The notes under the pieces: generated by a model
What the model was told of the DNA's origin: nothing
The model's input: the letters and a program-made list of their open reading frames with translations, nothing else
Database searches by the model: none
Source: Cylicocyclus nassatus
Taxonomy: Eukaryota; Nematoda; Chromadorea; Rhabditida; Strongylidae
DNA: 64,000 nucleotides
NCBI GenBank assembly: GCA_958299035.1
Contig: CATQJL010000305.1
Coordinates: forward strand, 68,106,792-68,170,791
Direction of reading: 5' to 3'
Program-made: the position numbers and the translations under genes
In this document: positions 47,114 through 58,009 of the stretch, in pieces
Numbering within the stretch: position 1 is the first letter of the stretch
Layout of the letters: each line of letters opens with the position of its first letter

Positions 47114-47398
47114 CTAGCTGGCAAACCCGGCTCCGCCCGGCCCTGTCATTATTATATTCGTAATCAGCATGCTCGATTACCCCCCTGTGCCAACTCCCAG
47201 CCCCGTAGCTCAAATTTTGCAAAAAATCGATAAAATCGATATCGATCGATAACGAAAAGTAGCCTATGACACGCTCCCTGCCCCGAAGTATATGTGTGCC
47301 AAGTTTGGTCCTAATCGGTTCAGAAATAAAAATTTCTATTCCGCACATACGTACAGACATACATACACACAGACAGACATTCAGCTTTATATATAAGA
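47114..47398 (-). mobile_element. Helitron-like element in the right arm of the palindrome, 285 bp
   Basis: On the minus strand it begins TCTTATATATAAAGCTGAATG-like and ends GCCAGCTAG. The other arm of the palindrome preserves the empty site (GGTTAGATAACC near 44490-44502), and comparison shows insertion exactly between A and T with no duplication: the Helitron signature 5'-TC...CTAG-3' at AT. Interior shares GTGCCAAGTTTGGTCC, GGCTGGGAGTTGGCAC and ATCGATATCGAT blocks with 11521-12703 and 48207-48682. Confidence 0.88.
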
Positions 47399-47846
47399 TC
47401 TAACCTGCTGAACACGGAAAACACACCTGCTTTGCAAATTAGCGTCTTACTGCAGGGTTACGGTAACGAAAATTTGAGAGACATCGATTTTTTCAAAATT
47501 AAACGGCCTATCTTTCCCTATGGAAAGGGAATCTTTCGCTACTCACTAAAACATGATAATCTACGGGGACAGCACTACTGACCCATGTTTACTTGAATCG
47601 TCCATGTGTGTTCTTCGCTGAGTTACACCACTACGAATACCCGTCCTCACACAAAAATCGAGCAGATTGAAAACAGAATAGTACGAGAGTGCAATATATT
47701 AGAAGATTCATCTTGACGAGCTGAGCATCAGGCTTTCTTCGGATTTGTATTTTATGCAATTTAAAGGAAGTTATGAAGAAAAAACGAAAAAAACGCGAAT
47801 CGTCAGTTTTTGCGTTTTCTGTCGAATAATTAGTGTGGGTACTGTA

Positions 47847-48206
47847 TTGTAATTGGCGTCTAGCGCATGCTAAAGAAAACTTAAGCCATTGACTATATTC
47901 AAATCGAGCTATTTACTCACTTTGAGTTCTCATAATGCGCAGAAACGACCAAGCCATTATCATGACTTATAATAAGCGGCTTAATCTGAAGTTGTGTGGA
48001 GTTTGTCCATTACGAAATTACAGTGAGGAATGATTTACGATACTAAACATCATGTGAGGTTAAGATAGCGAGTATGGTTCATTTTTAACTACGGCTCACT
48101 TTGCAATAAATCGAACAATGATTTGAGAGACAAGCTCTCAGAAAGTGAGTTTATCACGGTTCACGATGCCAGTGCGAACCTCTGCGAAGCAGAGGTGAAG
48201 CACTGG
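47847..48206. other. No gene seen
   Basis: 360 bases of non-coding sequence between two repeat elements. Confidence 0.45.
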
Positions 48207-48682
48207 TCTTATATATAAAGCTGAATGTCTGTTTGTCTGTCTGTCTGTCTGTATGTCTGTCTGTTTGTCTGTCTGTATGTCTGTCTGTATGTATGTTCCG
48301 AATAGAAAATTCCATTTCTGAACCGATCGGGACCAAACTTGGCACACATACACTTCGGGCCACGGCGGGTGTCATAGGCTACTTTTCGTCATCGATCGAT
48401 ATCGATTTTATCGATTTTTTGCAAAATTTGAGCTACGGGGCTGGGAGTTGGCACAGGGGGGTAATCGAGCATGCTGGCATGCTCGATTACACCCCTCTGC
48501 CGAATTTCAGCCACCTAGCTCAAATTTTGCAAAAAATTGATAAAATCGACATCGATCGATAACGAAACGTGGACAGTGACACCCGCCGGGGCCCGAAGTG
48601 TATGTGTGCCAAGTTTGGTCCGGATCGGTTAAGAAATGGATTTTCTTTCAGAACATACGGCGGAGCCGGGTAAGCCAGCTAG
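48207..48682 (+). mobile_element. Helitron-like element with palindromic interior, 476 bp
   Basis: Begins TCTTATATATAAAGCTGAATG-like, followed by a TGTC/TGTA microsatellite (48227-48296), and ends GGTAAGCCAGCTAG, preceded by a GC-rich hairpin and followed by T. The interior is two inverted copies of the family core meeting at GAGCATGCTGGCATGCTC (about 48468-48485). The left flank base is G rather than A. Confidence 0.75.
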
Positions 48683-49179
48683 TCGTGTTATAAAACAGTA
48701 TGGTGTACGTAAGTACACAAAAGTGTTATTGCATTTCTTATGCGTTAGTTAATCAAAGACTGTTCATGGAATCAAAAAGGTGAGCAGGGCAATGTAATTA
48801 AGAAGAAGAAGCAGAAGTTATTTCGAAAACATTATCTATCAAAAGACCAAAATCATGAAAAGAAAACTTCGTGGATGGTACGTACACGGTAATGGCAGGC
48901 ACTTGAGTCGAAATGCTTTGTAAGATGCGTATAAATGTTGATTGAACATCACTATCATAAGTCTTCTTCTCACTGATTTGTCATAGCTAAGCTTGAACAG
49001 AGCAACAGGGTCCAACATGAAGGTGAAAAGCCAGGCCAGAACACAATAGCTACCATTGTAATGTGCGAAAAGATCAAATTATGAGGGCTTTTCTTTGCTG
49101 ATGATACTTGAAAAGTATTGAGTGGGTTCTTGTTTTGCTCAAATTTTTGCTCGAATTTATGGGCAGAACAACGCATGAC
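48683..49179. other. No gene seen
   Basis: Non-coding by inspection. Confidence 0.45.
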
Positions 49180-49355
49180 CCTTTGATTCAACTGGCTTGG
49201 CGGCTGGAAGGCGGGGCTTCGCGGCCTTGTTAACTCTAGATAATGATCAGAGGGCACGCGCGCGAGAGAGACGCAGAGTACGTAGCGGGCGCGAGCGGCC
49301 ATGGTATTAGGTCACTAAGCTCGCCTTCCAGCCGCAAAGCCAGTTGAATCAAAGG
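49180..49355. mobile_element. Small palindromic MITE, GGCTTGGCGGCTGGAAGGCG family, copy 2
   Basis: CCTTTGATTCAACTGGCTTG...GGAAGGCG faces CGCCTTCCAGCCGC...AGTTGAATCAAAGG. Core orientation is opposite to the copy at 16160-16323. Confidence 0.8.
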
Positions 49356-49436
49356 TTACGAGCCGAAAACAATAACGATTGAACGAGAGAAGTTCAAAGG
49401 ACGCATCGGAAAACAAGTTGGCGTCAATGCACAAAG

Positions 49437-49575
49437 TTTCTTACGAGGGAAGAATACTTGGTGAGCGTGGCTTTTTTGAACGAAACGTATATCTCAAATT
49501 CACCTCAAAGCGCAGATTACAAATCTGTTTTTGGTATTTGCTGTACTTTTCCGGAAGAAGTTATAAACATCTGAC
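49437..49575. mobile_element. Probable diverged partial TCGAAGTGGC-family MITE
   Basis: Shares TTACGAGGGAAGAA, GGCTTTTTTGAACGAAA and GGAAGAAGTTATAAA-like blocks with the left half of 8956-9403. Weak. Confidence 0.4.
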
Positions 49576-50754
49576 ACCAAAATCTGCACTCTTTTGATGA
49601 CAGAATTCACCAATATCGTTAGAATGTTCACTTACGCTGTACAAAGGAGCGTCCAGGTAAAGTAAAGTTTTACGCTAAGCTCAGAAAATATGTCTTTGAT
49701 ATATTAGAATCTAAAAAGTCCGGATATTGATGATTTTAAATGCCTAAATTTTGTGAAATTAATATAGAAAGAAGTCCATAACTTGAGAGTAGCACAGCAG
49801 ATAATAAACACAGATTTGAAATTAGCATTTCGAGGCGCATCTATTGCATCTATCGCATCTATTCATCATCTCATCTTTGCAAAATGCTACGGTCACCGAG
49901 TATCCTCATTCATTCTCTGAGTAGACCAACAATTTCATGAATGAGATCTAACGCGTCTTGATTGATTCCTATCAAGAATTCGTGAAAGAACGTGTTCAAG
50001 CCAGCGTGGATTAACGAGGTCAAACATTTTCTTCCACAGGTTCTAATAGTGAATCAACCAAAACGCGTAAAACTCATTCATGAACTTGTCAAAGAAGGGT
50101 ACGGAAAACGTGCTCGCGTCTCTTAGTGAGAGAATAAATGATAATATCTTTGCTAAGAAGAAGAAGGTATTCGTTTTGACAAGTACTAATCAAACTAGGC
50201 TACCCTACGGGTCGCTAGCAAGTGGGTTGGGGCAGATACATTGATAACTGTCTGCGCAACTAAAAATAGCAAGAGAATGAATTCCCATTTTCCCACCGAT
50301 CTTTTTCGCAATGCAAGCAGTAGCTGAAGTAAGATTATGGTCTCAAGGAAACTTTTCACAGTGAGTGACTCTTAAATCATCTACGCTGTTCTTCTTGCAA
50401 CTACCCTATTGAGATACCACAGCTATTAAACATGGAGACCACCTCAGCCGTCATCTATGTAGAACAGCTGATTCAACCCGAAACTCAGGCTGACACTCAG
50501 GAACTGTGAAACGGCCGCTAACACACCGAGCTTCACGATCATGCACAGTCCTATACTCTCCCTATTACGTCTCGCCAAGAAACGGTCAATTCTTAAGGCG
50601 AGACCAAAGTTCGCTCAAAGCTTTTTCTTGGATAATCCTAGCAAAAATGTCCGGTCGCATGAGCCCTCTGGGTATTCAAGAGTGAATTTCAAGCGAGCTT
50701 CTGCATGATTTAGCATTGAAACTGAAAAGTCCTCAGCCTAAATGCACTGCCGAA
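49576..50754. other. No gene seen
   Basis: AT-rich, no supported exon or repeat boundary. Confidence 0.45.
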
Positions 50755-51355
50755 TAAAGTCCTGAAGCTTTCCCTTCTTCGAGACTTATGCTTTTCAAAG
50801 CAGAAGTACGTTTTTCGCAAGATAAAAGCGGCCAAACTGAATTTCAAGCCCTTCTTGTGACATTCAGCACTGAAACCTAGGGAATTATATCAAAAATGTA
50901 CTGCCGCATGAACACTAGGTCTTTTCTTCCATTAAGACAAGCTCCCTCTGCTGTGTTTTTATTGGCGAAAGTAGGGATTTCACAAAGTAGAGGTTGCCAG
51001 AAACAAATGCAGCAAGTTTCTGTGAATTTTCACATTGAAATCTAGTCGGAAGAAATGTGTTTTCGAGTGGATATGTTGGGTCTTTCCTTCCAGCAGACCG
51101 AGCTCCCTCTGCTCATTTGTTTTCAGAGGCAACAACAATATTTACACAGTGTAAAAGCATCCAAAAGTAAGTAATATTTAACAGGTTTTTGTGAGATTCA
51201 GCATTTAATCCTACAAATTTAGCAAAATGTTCCTAGAAATTAAGAAAAACGTATTACCAAATGAATCGACTGATTCTTTTCTTCCAACGGAACGTAGCTC
51301 CCCCTGTTTTTTTTTCTATTTCCAGAGGCAAAAGCAGTATTTTCAAAAAGTACAC
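50755..51355. repeat. Diverged tandem repeat, about four units of 160-185 bp
   Basis: A TCTTTTCTTCC...AGCTCCCTCTGCT block recurs near 50767 (weak), 50927, 51086 and 51271. Between units there are shared segments such as TTTGTGAnATTCAGCA(C/T)TnAA and AGAGGCAAnA. The units are too diverged to be recent. Coding capacity not seen. Confidence 0.65.
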
Positions 51356-53248
51356 TCCCCGTAAACTTGATAGGTTATATTATCCTACCCTAACTCTCAT
51401 ATTGTTCAAAATCATAATGTGCTTTTCGAAAACTCATGACTGTAAGAAGTTAGGCAGGATAGGAAGCAAAATGGGCGACAGTTTTCCAAATTATGATAGC
51501 AACTGGGGGTCAGACATTTGCACTAAATCTTAGTCTGGAATCAATATTTCGTTGTTGTTTGGCTCTGTACATGACACGCGCTTGATCCCTTCTTTGCTTG
51601 TTTATGAATGAGGAGGTGATCTTTGACGACTGTTGCCCATATTTGCACTTTCCATGCGGAGCAAGCTCTATAATTTGCACTTAAAGTGCATACAGTCTGG
51701 AAACTAACTAGGAACGCCGTCAACTCTACGTCGCTGTTATGCAAACTATGTGGATCCTCCTAGAGTGCATGTGCTCTCCGGTACTCTCCGGGGTTTCTCA
51801 GCACATCCGTGTTAGATGTATCGCAGTTATATTTCGTCGCCGCATAATCTGGACTGCCCTCGTAGTCGCGAATCTGCTGTTAACACTGTAAGAGAACACA
51901 TAGCACAACGGTAAAGCATATGGGGGAGGAGAGTACCCTCGTCGCATCGCTTTGGCAGTTACCAAAAGATATTATAGTAAGATTCCTTGGTCCCCCCCCC
52001 CCCCCAGTTATCACAAGAACCGTGCTTACGTTAGTTTCCTAAATCATTCTGGAAAACACGGTCTTCATTCTTCCCGACTTCCAAATCAGGCATACTCTTT
52101 AGAATTCAAAGCGTTGAGTTTTCTTCTTTCAAGGTACCCCTTTTCCCCTCCCCCTCCCAGTTCTCTCTCGCAAGCCTTACGCCGTTTCTAGGTGGTCAGT
52201 CAGAACTGCTACATTCTAAACTCAACATTCCAAAAGTTTGCGCGTATAGTTACTCTTGAGTCGTACCAAAAGTCTGCCATCTCTTACCTATTGGATGAGC
52301 TTTTTCCTCGTAAGTAAAATACTCATAATCACTGTAATATGCGCCTTAACGCTGTCCTTGCAACAAATTATATCCGGGACTCGATATTTTCTCATACCTA
52401 AACGCTCAAAACTCCTTCTATACATCTTTCGGCAGGTAATAAACATATACCGAAATCAGCGTTTCAAAGCGAGTCCGAATATAGCTTGCTTGGATTGGCT
52501 GGGTTGATTTCTGACTGTTTTCTGCAGCTGATACCAAATTCAACATATGTACTGCGCGGCTTTCTAAAGAAGGTATGGACGCCTGAAGATCTAAATTCGG
52601 CAAACTATTAGTGCCACAACTTCAAAAGATGTTCAAAAATGTTTATTTATATTGCCGGTGTTGTGTATTTTTCCTACTCAGTACATCGGCACCATGTGAT
52701 TGTGGACTCTCAAGCTGTTTTTGAAGCACATTATGCATTAGAACTCTAATAACTTACCACAATTGATCGGTCATAACTTCTTCCAGAGAATCGCGCAGCA
52801 AAAATGGAAGGTAGACTTGTCAGCTTAACAAGACACAGTGATACGCATTTTATTGCGGAGCCACGACCACTTGGTCCTTCCCTTGTTAATGCAGAACAGT
52901 GGCATAAGTGGCCCGCAACCCACTAAATCTATCATCTGTCAGTGCAGGCACTTACTTAATCTTGCGTTTCGGTTGTAATTGTTGTTTGAAAGCATTGGGC
53001 TTTGCTCTGTGTTCAACAATAGGTTTGGTCGGACAAATTACTGATGTATTTTCAACTTTTCGGATTCTGAGAAGGCAAAGTTGCCGAGACGTTTATGTGT
53101 CGGTGAGTTCGAGAGTAGATCTTATTTTATAACAGTATAATCAGAAGAATATCAAAGCCAAGATTTATTGATAATCCAACATGATCCCGAAATTGATATC
53201 TTGACTAGTTGCCTTTGAGTAAAGGCAGACTTATAAGTCACTCACACA
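51356..53248. other. No gene firmly seen
   Basis: Includes a C-run at 51992-52005. A plus-strand hydrophobic frame (52256-52507) lacks homologous features and splice partners. Confidence 0.4.
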
Positions 53249-55531
53249 TCAGAAGAATGTGCGCCGCACATAATAGATTCCCACTCCCTTACGCCTACAG
53301 AAGATAGATTTTATTGTCTGTTTTACTGTGCTGAAAACTACCTCTTACAAGCTCCACAATCCAGATCAATTTCATCTGTCCTTACCTGTTGAATAGAAGG
53401 TAGGGTAATAGGAGCACATCGTAATAAAGTATCGTTGAGTGGTGGTCGGCAATGATTTTCCATTCGCTGGTAGTCTCCAAAGAAAAATGCTCCCAATATA
53501 CAAAGAATAAAAATTCCAGCACTGATACCAATGCAGCCTGCAACTCGCTTGTAAGGACTTGTTGCAATTTGATTCACGTGTAAAACTTACCTGCATTGTT
53601 ATTCGTATACCGTAACCTTTGCCAAACGAGAGTTTTCCTCTCACAGAAAGTACTATCAACAATGTGCAGTAAGTTACCACATTTCCGACCCCAACCAAAT
53701 AATTAGACACTGTCTGAGTTCTAAATTCTCGTTTGGAGAAAAAAAAACATCGTTGCAAAAGATCTGTTTCTTGTATTCAACAACAACGACCAACAACATA
53801 ATATAAGTCATTCTCACTAAGATCTTTTCAATGTCAAAGTATACTGGAAGGCAGTGTCCGGACAAAAACTCGGTTTAGTAATTTTGTGCTTACTCGAGCC
53901 TATTCGCTACGTTGATTTCGAAAATGCACATTGGAGAGCGCGAAAACAGCGAAAAACGGCTCTAACACAGGAGGGAAATCAGTAAATGGGCGGGGTCCTC
54001 TCCATTGCGAATTCACGCTCCCAGCTTTCGGAGCGACCTCCTCGCTTCCGCTTTCAAGTCAATCTTTTGCACTTGGCCGGCAGCGACATTGGGACGGCCA
54101 GTGGAATGGAGGAAACCGCTCGGAAAGCTGGGAGCGTAAATTCACATTAGGGAGCAGCAGGGAGGATCCCGCCCACTTACCGTTTCCCTCCTGCACTAGA
54201 AGCCCTTTTTGCCAATTTCGCGCTTTTCAGTATAGATTTTCGGATTCAGCATGGCGAATAGGCCCGAATAAGCCAAAATCTCATCGAGTTTTTGCCCGGA
54301 CATTGCCTTTAAAGGCAGTGTCCGGGCAAAAACTTGATTTCAGAAAATCACTTACCGGGGGTTATCCGCAACGCTGAATCCGAAAATCCATATTAGAAGG
54401 CGCGAAAACGGCGAGAACATACGTTTTCCAAAGCAGCCCAATTCGAAATTCGACGGTTCCCACCAAGGCAGAGACGCAGAGTCGCTGCGGGTCCCTACAT
54501 TTTAACTATGGTGGCTTGCGCACTCTGCTGCATAGCAGGTTTCGGACAGCTCGCGACCCCGCCCCTAGGCGTAAGTTTCCCCACTTTCCAGTCGTTTTTC
54601 TTACTATAAATCGAACGTTATGACGTCGCACTTACGCAATGTTGTGTCTGAGGGGGCCACTCTCGCATGGCGGTGAAATCCCAAAACCCCCATCTTGCCT
54701 GGACACTGCCTTTAAACTCAATAAAATTCTTTGTAATTTTGGATGCTCCCAAGTTCCGAGTCACAGGTTCTTGAGATAGTTGCACAAAGCAGCTTTGAAC
54801 ATCCAAACCATAGTTCGGAATTTATCGCTTTGTGAATTCACAGGAAGGAAAAGTTAGAGTTTGGAAAAAGCGCGGGCGAAGCCCTTAAAGACTGCGTTGG
54901 CCCACGTCTGGATTTGCGGGATTCTTGTGCTATGCCGTATTAAAGACACCGACTAGCTTTTTTTGAGTGCGAAAGTAGAACATAAGACAGAGGACAAAGC
55001 CGGTTGATAGCTGGGACATTCATGTCACACCGACTTTCTAAATCAAAGTAACAATATAACTTTGTGTCTTTAAGCAGTTTGAGCTCATATATACTCGTCT
55101 ATATTTGAAACAAAGGCTTCGTAAAAAAAGCTCATTTTCATACTTTCGTGCTTTTCAGCATTAATATTGGAATTGTGGGTAAGCTCAGGTAAACGAAAAC
55201 ATGTTGCAAACCAAGCGAAAGCGAAGCCGAGCGAGAACATATGCCTGCAAATTTCTCGCGTTTGACATAGTTGAATGCAAACTTGTCATCAAATATGCCT
55301 GACGACAGGATTAGCGCGATATGTTTCGTTTGAAATCTCAGGAAACTGTTGCAATCGCAGAACTCGTTGAATTGGGTTGAGCCAGACTGCTTACAAGTAT
55401 ACAAATCCTGTGAAGATTTCCGTTCTTACATGCGGTTGCAAATCAATAGCGCAGAGCACACTTGATCCCCATGGAGGAATAGTGAGGACGAAAAACACGA
55501 AATAGAACGTAAAAGTTGCGACGATCCATGT
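53249..55531 (-). CDS. Serpentine (7TM) receptor, 3' part, nematode chemoreceptor-like
   Basis: Four exons chain in phase: 55430-55531, 53591-53713, 53386-53537, 53249-53330, giving 152 C-terminal residues. Exon products: TWIVATFTFYFVFFVLTI (membrane span); TVSNYLVGVGNVVTYCTLL then a basic loop ending RITMQ (span plus cytoplasmic loop); AALVSVLEFLFFVYW (span), then TILYYDVLLLPYLLFN (last span); and STVKQTIKSIFCRRK with a basic tail, the usual cytoplasmic end of these receptors. Layout fits nematode serpentine chemoreceptors, which act in the sensory neuron membrane; class not assigned. The first intron (1.7 kb) holds two MITEs. Exons for the N-terminal spans were not found upstream, so the gene may be a pseudogene or have distant exons. 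Confidence 0.68.
53849..54308. mobile_element. piggyBac-like MITE A in the receptor intron, 460 bp
   Basis: Ends AGGCAGTGTCCGGAC and inverted GCCCGGACATTGCCT; the right flank is TTAA (54309-54312), the left flank is degraded. Arms continue through GCCTATTCGC...CGATTTTCGGATT-like blocks and CCCAGCTTTCGGAG/CTCGGAAAGCTGGGAG. Frames within are shadows. Confidence 0.8.
54313..54711. mobile_element. piggyBac-like MITE B, abutting MITE A, 399 bp
   Basis: Ends AGGCAGTGTCCGGGC and inverted GCCTGGACACTGCCT, with TTAA on both sides (54309-54312 shared with MITE A, and 54712-54715). Its interior differs from A, so it is not a simple duplicate. Confidence 0.82.
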
Positions 55532-55644
55532 CTAAAAAAGTTAGGAAAAAACCACGACTAAAATATAAAAAGGCGAATAAAATTCCTTTGCGTAACTATA
55601 TATATTTAACAATTCTTTTGTCGCATGTTGATTCTAGTTTCTTC

Positions 55645-55986
55645 TCTATAGAGCTGAATATCTGTTTGCATGCCTGTAAATTTCCACGTCGGTGAAGGAT
55701 AGACCAGCCTAATCCATTCTGACGAAAGTTTGCCCACATACACTTCGGGGCGAGGCAGATGTTGTAATCTACTTTTCGTTGAAAATCCGACATCGTTTCA
55801 AGTTTTTCGCGCTGAGCTAGCTACGGAGCAGAGAGCTGGCACAGTGAGTAAGTGAGATTAATATTGATTACGACAACATAGGGGGTGGGGACAGGGGATC
55901 GGCATATAGAAATGAGATACGAGATGTTGTATAAAGTATGAGAAGATCTTTATCATAGTAGACAGGTGAGCGGGAATCTCAGCTAG
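55645..55986 (+). mobile_element. Decayed Helitron-like element
   Basis: TCTATAGAGCTGAATATCTG at the start, CACATACACTTCGGG, TCTACTTTTCGTTGAAAATC and CAGAGAGCTGGCACAG inside, and CAGCTAG followed by T at the end correspond to the family at 47114-47398 and 48207-48682. Confidence 0.65.
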
Positions 55987-57032
55987 TATCATATATTTCA
56001 AATAAAGAAAATGCTATAATCTATGTCCGATTGCATATGCTTATTTTGCACTGCATTAGTGGTGGAAACTAAAAATGCACGCATATCCGGCTGCCATGCA
56101 AGATTGGTTGGAAAAATTATGAAAAAAAAAGTTTACTAAAGACGTTATCAATATAGGTTGAAAATTAAGCGTTTGCAATACCTTCAAGCATTCTGGAGAA
56201 GTACTAAATGCACGCAAGCCTTCACAGTAAGTTGCAAGTGAATGCCGGTTTTTGAGTCAAAGTTCAGAGCTCCAGTTCTCTTAGATAACTCCAGGTGCAA
56301 ATTCATCGTAATTGCGACGAATAAACAACTTGGTTGACCTTAGGGCAAGAAGGTTTGTTTTCACCGGTTTGTTGCACGCTGTGAAATCTTGTCTCGTCAT
56401 TCAAAAGTCGAGTAAAAAAGTTCTGACTGTATTCAAATGCGCTAAGCATGTGCCACCTTACAAGACAGCTAATGTTGACGTTTGATAAATAAGGAGAAAT
56501 GTTCGAAAGAAGGGCTCAACAAACCAGTAACGGAACCTTTAGAAGAAAACACCAAGTGATTGAGCACGTGTTGTTAACTTAATATTCAACGCTCCTTTTG
56601 CGCTAGATCGGCTAATTATGTAAGCGTTTTAGCAAGCATTCTTTAGAAGTGCGAGCAAAACAAGAGAGCGGTGATCTTTCGCGCTTTTTTAGTTATATCT
56701 ATGCAACTGCTGGTTAGTTTTCGATGAAAAGTCAGAACGCAGTGACTATCAACTGGCATTTCTGATGGCACAACCGCAGCGCAGTCGCAGCCTACTTGGA
56801 GTTTTTTTTCGCAGACTCCACAGATTATGAACGGCAGCTGAAACTAGTTTTGTCAAACACCGCATACATGCGGTGTCTGCCAAAATTGCTATAACCCGTA
56901 ATCAACTCAGTCCAGAGGAACTATAATACAAACTCAGGTCAACCAGTGACCGCATATTTCGCCATTCTGCTGCCTTCGGTTGTTGTACACGCAAAACTAA
57001 TAGCATGTGACAAAGCCGTTTCACTTATGAAC
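55987..57032. other. No gene seen
   Basis: Non-coding by inspection; missing 5' exons of the receptor gene could lie here but none was convincing. Confidence 0.4.
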
Positions 57033-57035
57033 TTA

Positions 57036-57171
57036 TGATCGGCCATAGATTGCCCAGAACCGTTGGCAAGGTTGCCAGTCGTTGCTAGGCACATAACAAA
57101 CTGAGAGTACTATGAAGTCCTACAACACCGGCAACCTCGGCAACCGTTGCCGGCAACCTATGGCCGTTGGC
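57036..57171. mobile_element. Short Harbinger-like MITE
   Basis: GGCCATAG...TTGCC and the inverted GGCAACCTATGGCC near the ends, with TTA on both sides (57033-57035, 57172-57174). Related to the outer element at 24165-24810. Confidence 0.6.
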
Positions 57172-57239
57172 TTAAGGTGAGGGTAAGAAAGCCAATGGCT
57201 CGAAAAAATTGCGAGCGCGAGTTCTTCACACCTACATTG

Positions 57240-57500
57240 CCTTCATGTCAAAAAAGTGCCTTTTACGGTGTTTTCTACTCTGGAGATATCTGGAGGGGAT
57301 GGGCGAGAGATTTCCGCCACAAACAGCGACTGGCTGCGGGAAACTGTAACTTCACTCATTTCGGCTGCAATTGGATGATTGGCTCAGGCAGCCGATTGCG
57401 ATTTTGGCGGGCATCCCTCGCCCATCCCCTCCAGCTATCTCCAGAGTCGAAAAACGCCGTAAAAACACTTTTTTTTGACTTGTGAAGCACAGCAATAAAC
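57240..57500. repeat. Palindromic MITE-like core
   Basis: GGAGATATCTGGAGGGGATG...GGCGAGAG (57281-57312) faces CTCGCCCATCCCCTCCAGCT...ATCTCC (57417-57443), with outer TTTTACGG...TTTTT blocks. The sequence AGCCGCTGTCTTTGGAAGG at 57554-57572 resembles the TTAA-type MITE end, but the left end is unclear. Confidence 0.55.
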
Positions 57501-57572
57501 TCAAGGCATCCAGAAGGGAAGGTGTGGAAAGCTCGAAGTCGCAATTTTCCCTAGCCGCTGTCTTTGGAAGGT

Positions 57573-58009
57573 CTTTCTTTGCATTTTTTCACTCATCCAA
57601 TCGCTAAAAACTTTGCGAGAAATAAAAATGATGCTTGTCCGTTCCAAAATTAAGCTCTTGCTAAATGATAAGCCACATCGTGTAATAATCGGCATGCGCT
57701 CTTAAAAATTCGTTACGTGCTGCTCGTCTGCAGAGCATACGATGCCAAAAGAGAACGCTTGCTTGGTTACAACCCAGAAGCCACTGATCGAGAAAAGTCC
57801 GAGTTTGCGACCCGTGCGATTTCCCTATACCGAGCGATCTTAGCTGCTCGGCAACAGATGCACTAAAAATACCGAATCTGTAAAAAAAAAGTCTTCGAAT
57901 CACAAACAGTTTGCTAAATGAAGCCTCACAAAGGTAACGATGCCCATCTCACTGGACTTCACGAGTAGAGGATGAAATTAATACACCATTTGAGTGACTG
58001 AGTGAATTA
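57573..58009. other. No gene firmly seen
   Basis: An 80-codon minus-strand frame at 57661-57903 follows a T-rich tract and an ACAG, but has no recognised motif. Confidence 0.35.

Larger units (their letters stand above)
44053..47844. mobile_element. Giant near-palindrome (3.8 kb) with TA flanks, Tc1/mariner-like ends
   Basis: The left end CAGTACCCACACTAATTATT recurs inverted at 47825-47844; both ends are flanked by TA (44051-44052, 47845-47846). The arms pair nearly base for base from 44053 to about 45800 and from about 45850 to 47844, about 1.75 kb each. The outer part includes TGACGATCCGCG and ACGGTAACGAAAATT blocks; the inner part includes a CTAGGTTTATACTAATTCCC...GTTCCCGCAC block (from about 45127) that may be a second element. 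The right arm also carries a 285-bp Helitron-like insertion (47114-47398) absent from the left. No long transposase frame. Because both arms were read in one molecule, assembly artefact should be considered, though the asymmetric insertion argues against it. Confidence 0.85.

Noticed and set aside
53338..53577. 80-codon minus-strand frame with a membrane-like segment (CIGISAGIFILCILG)
   Set aside because: The alternative reading after the 53538-53590 intron joins both neighbours in phase and gives a normal receptor tail; this frame does not.
53931..54377. 148-codon plus-strand frame
   Set aside because: Crosses both TTAA-type MITEs and their junction; no domain and no splice context.
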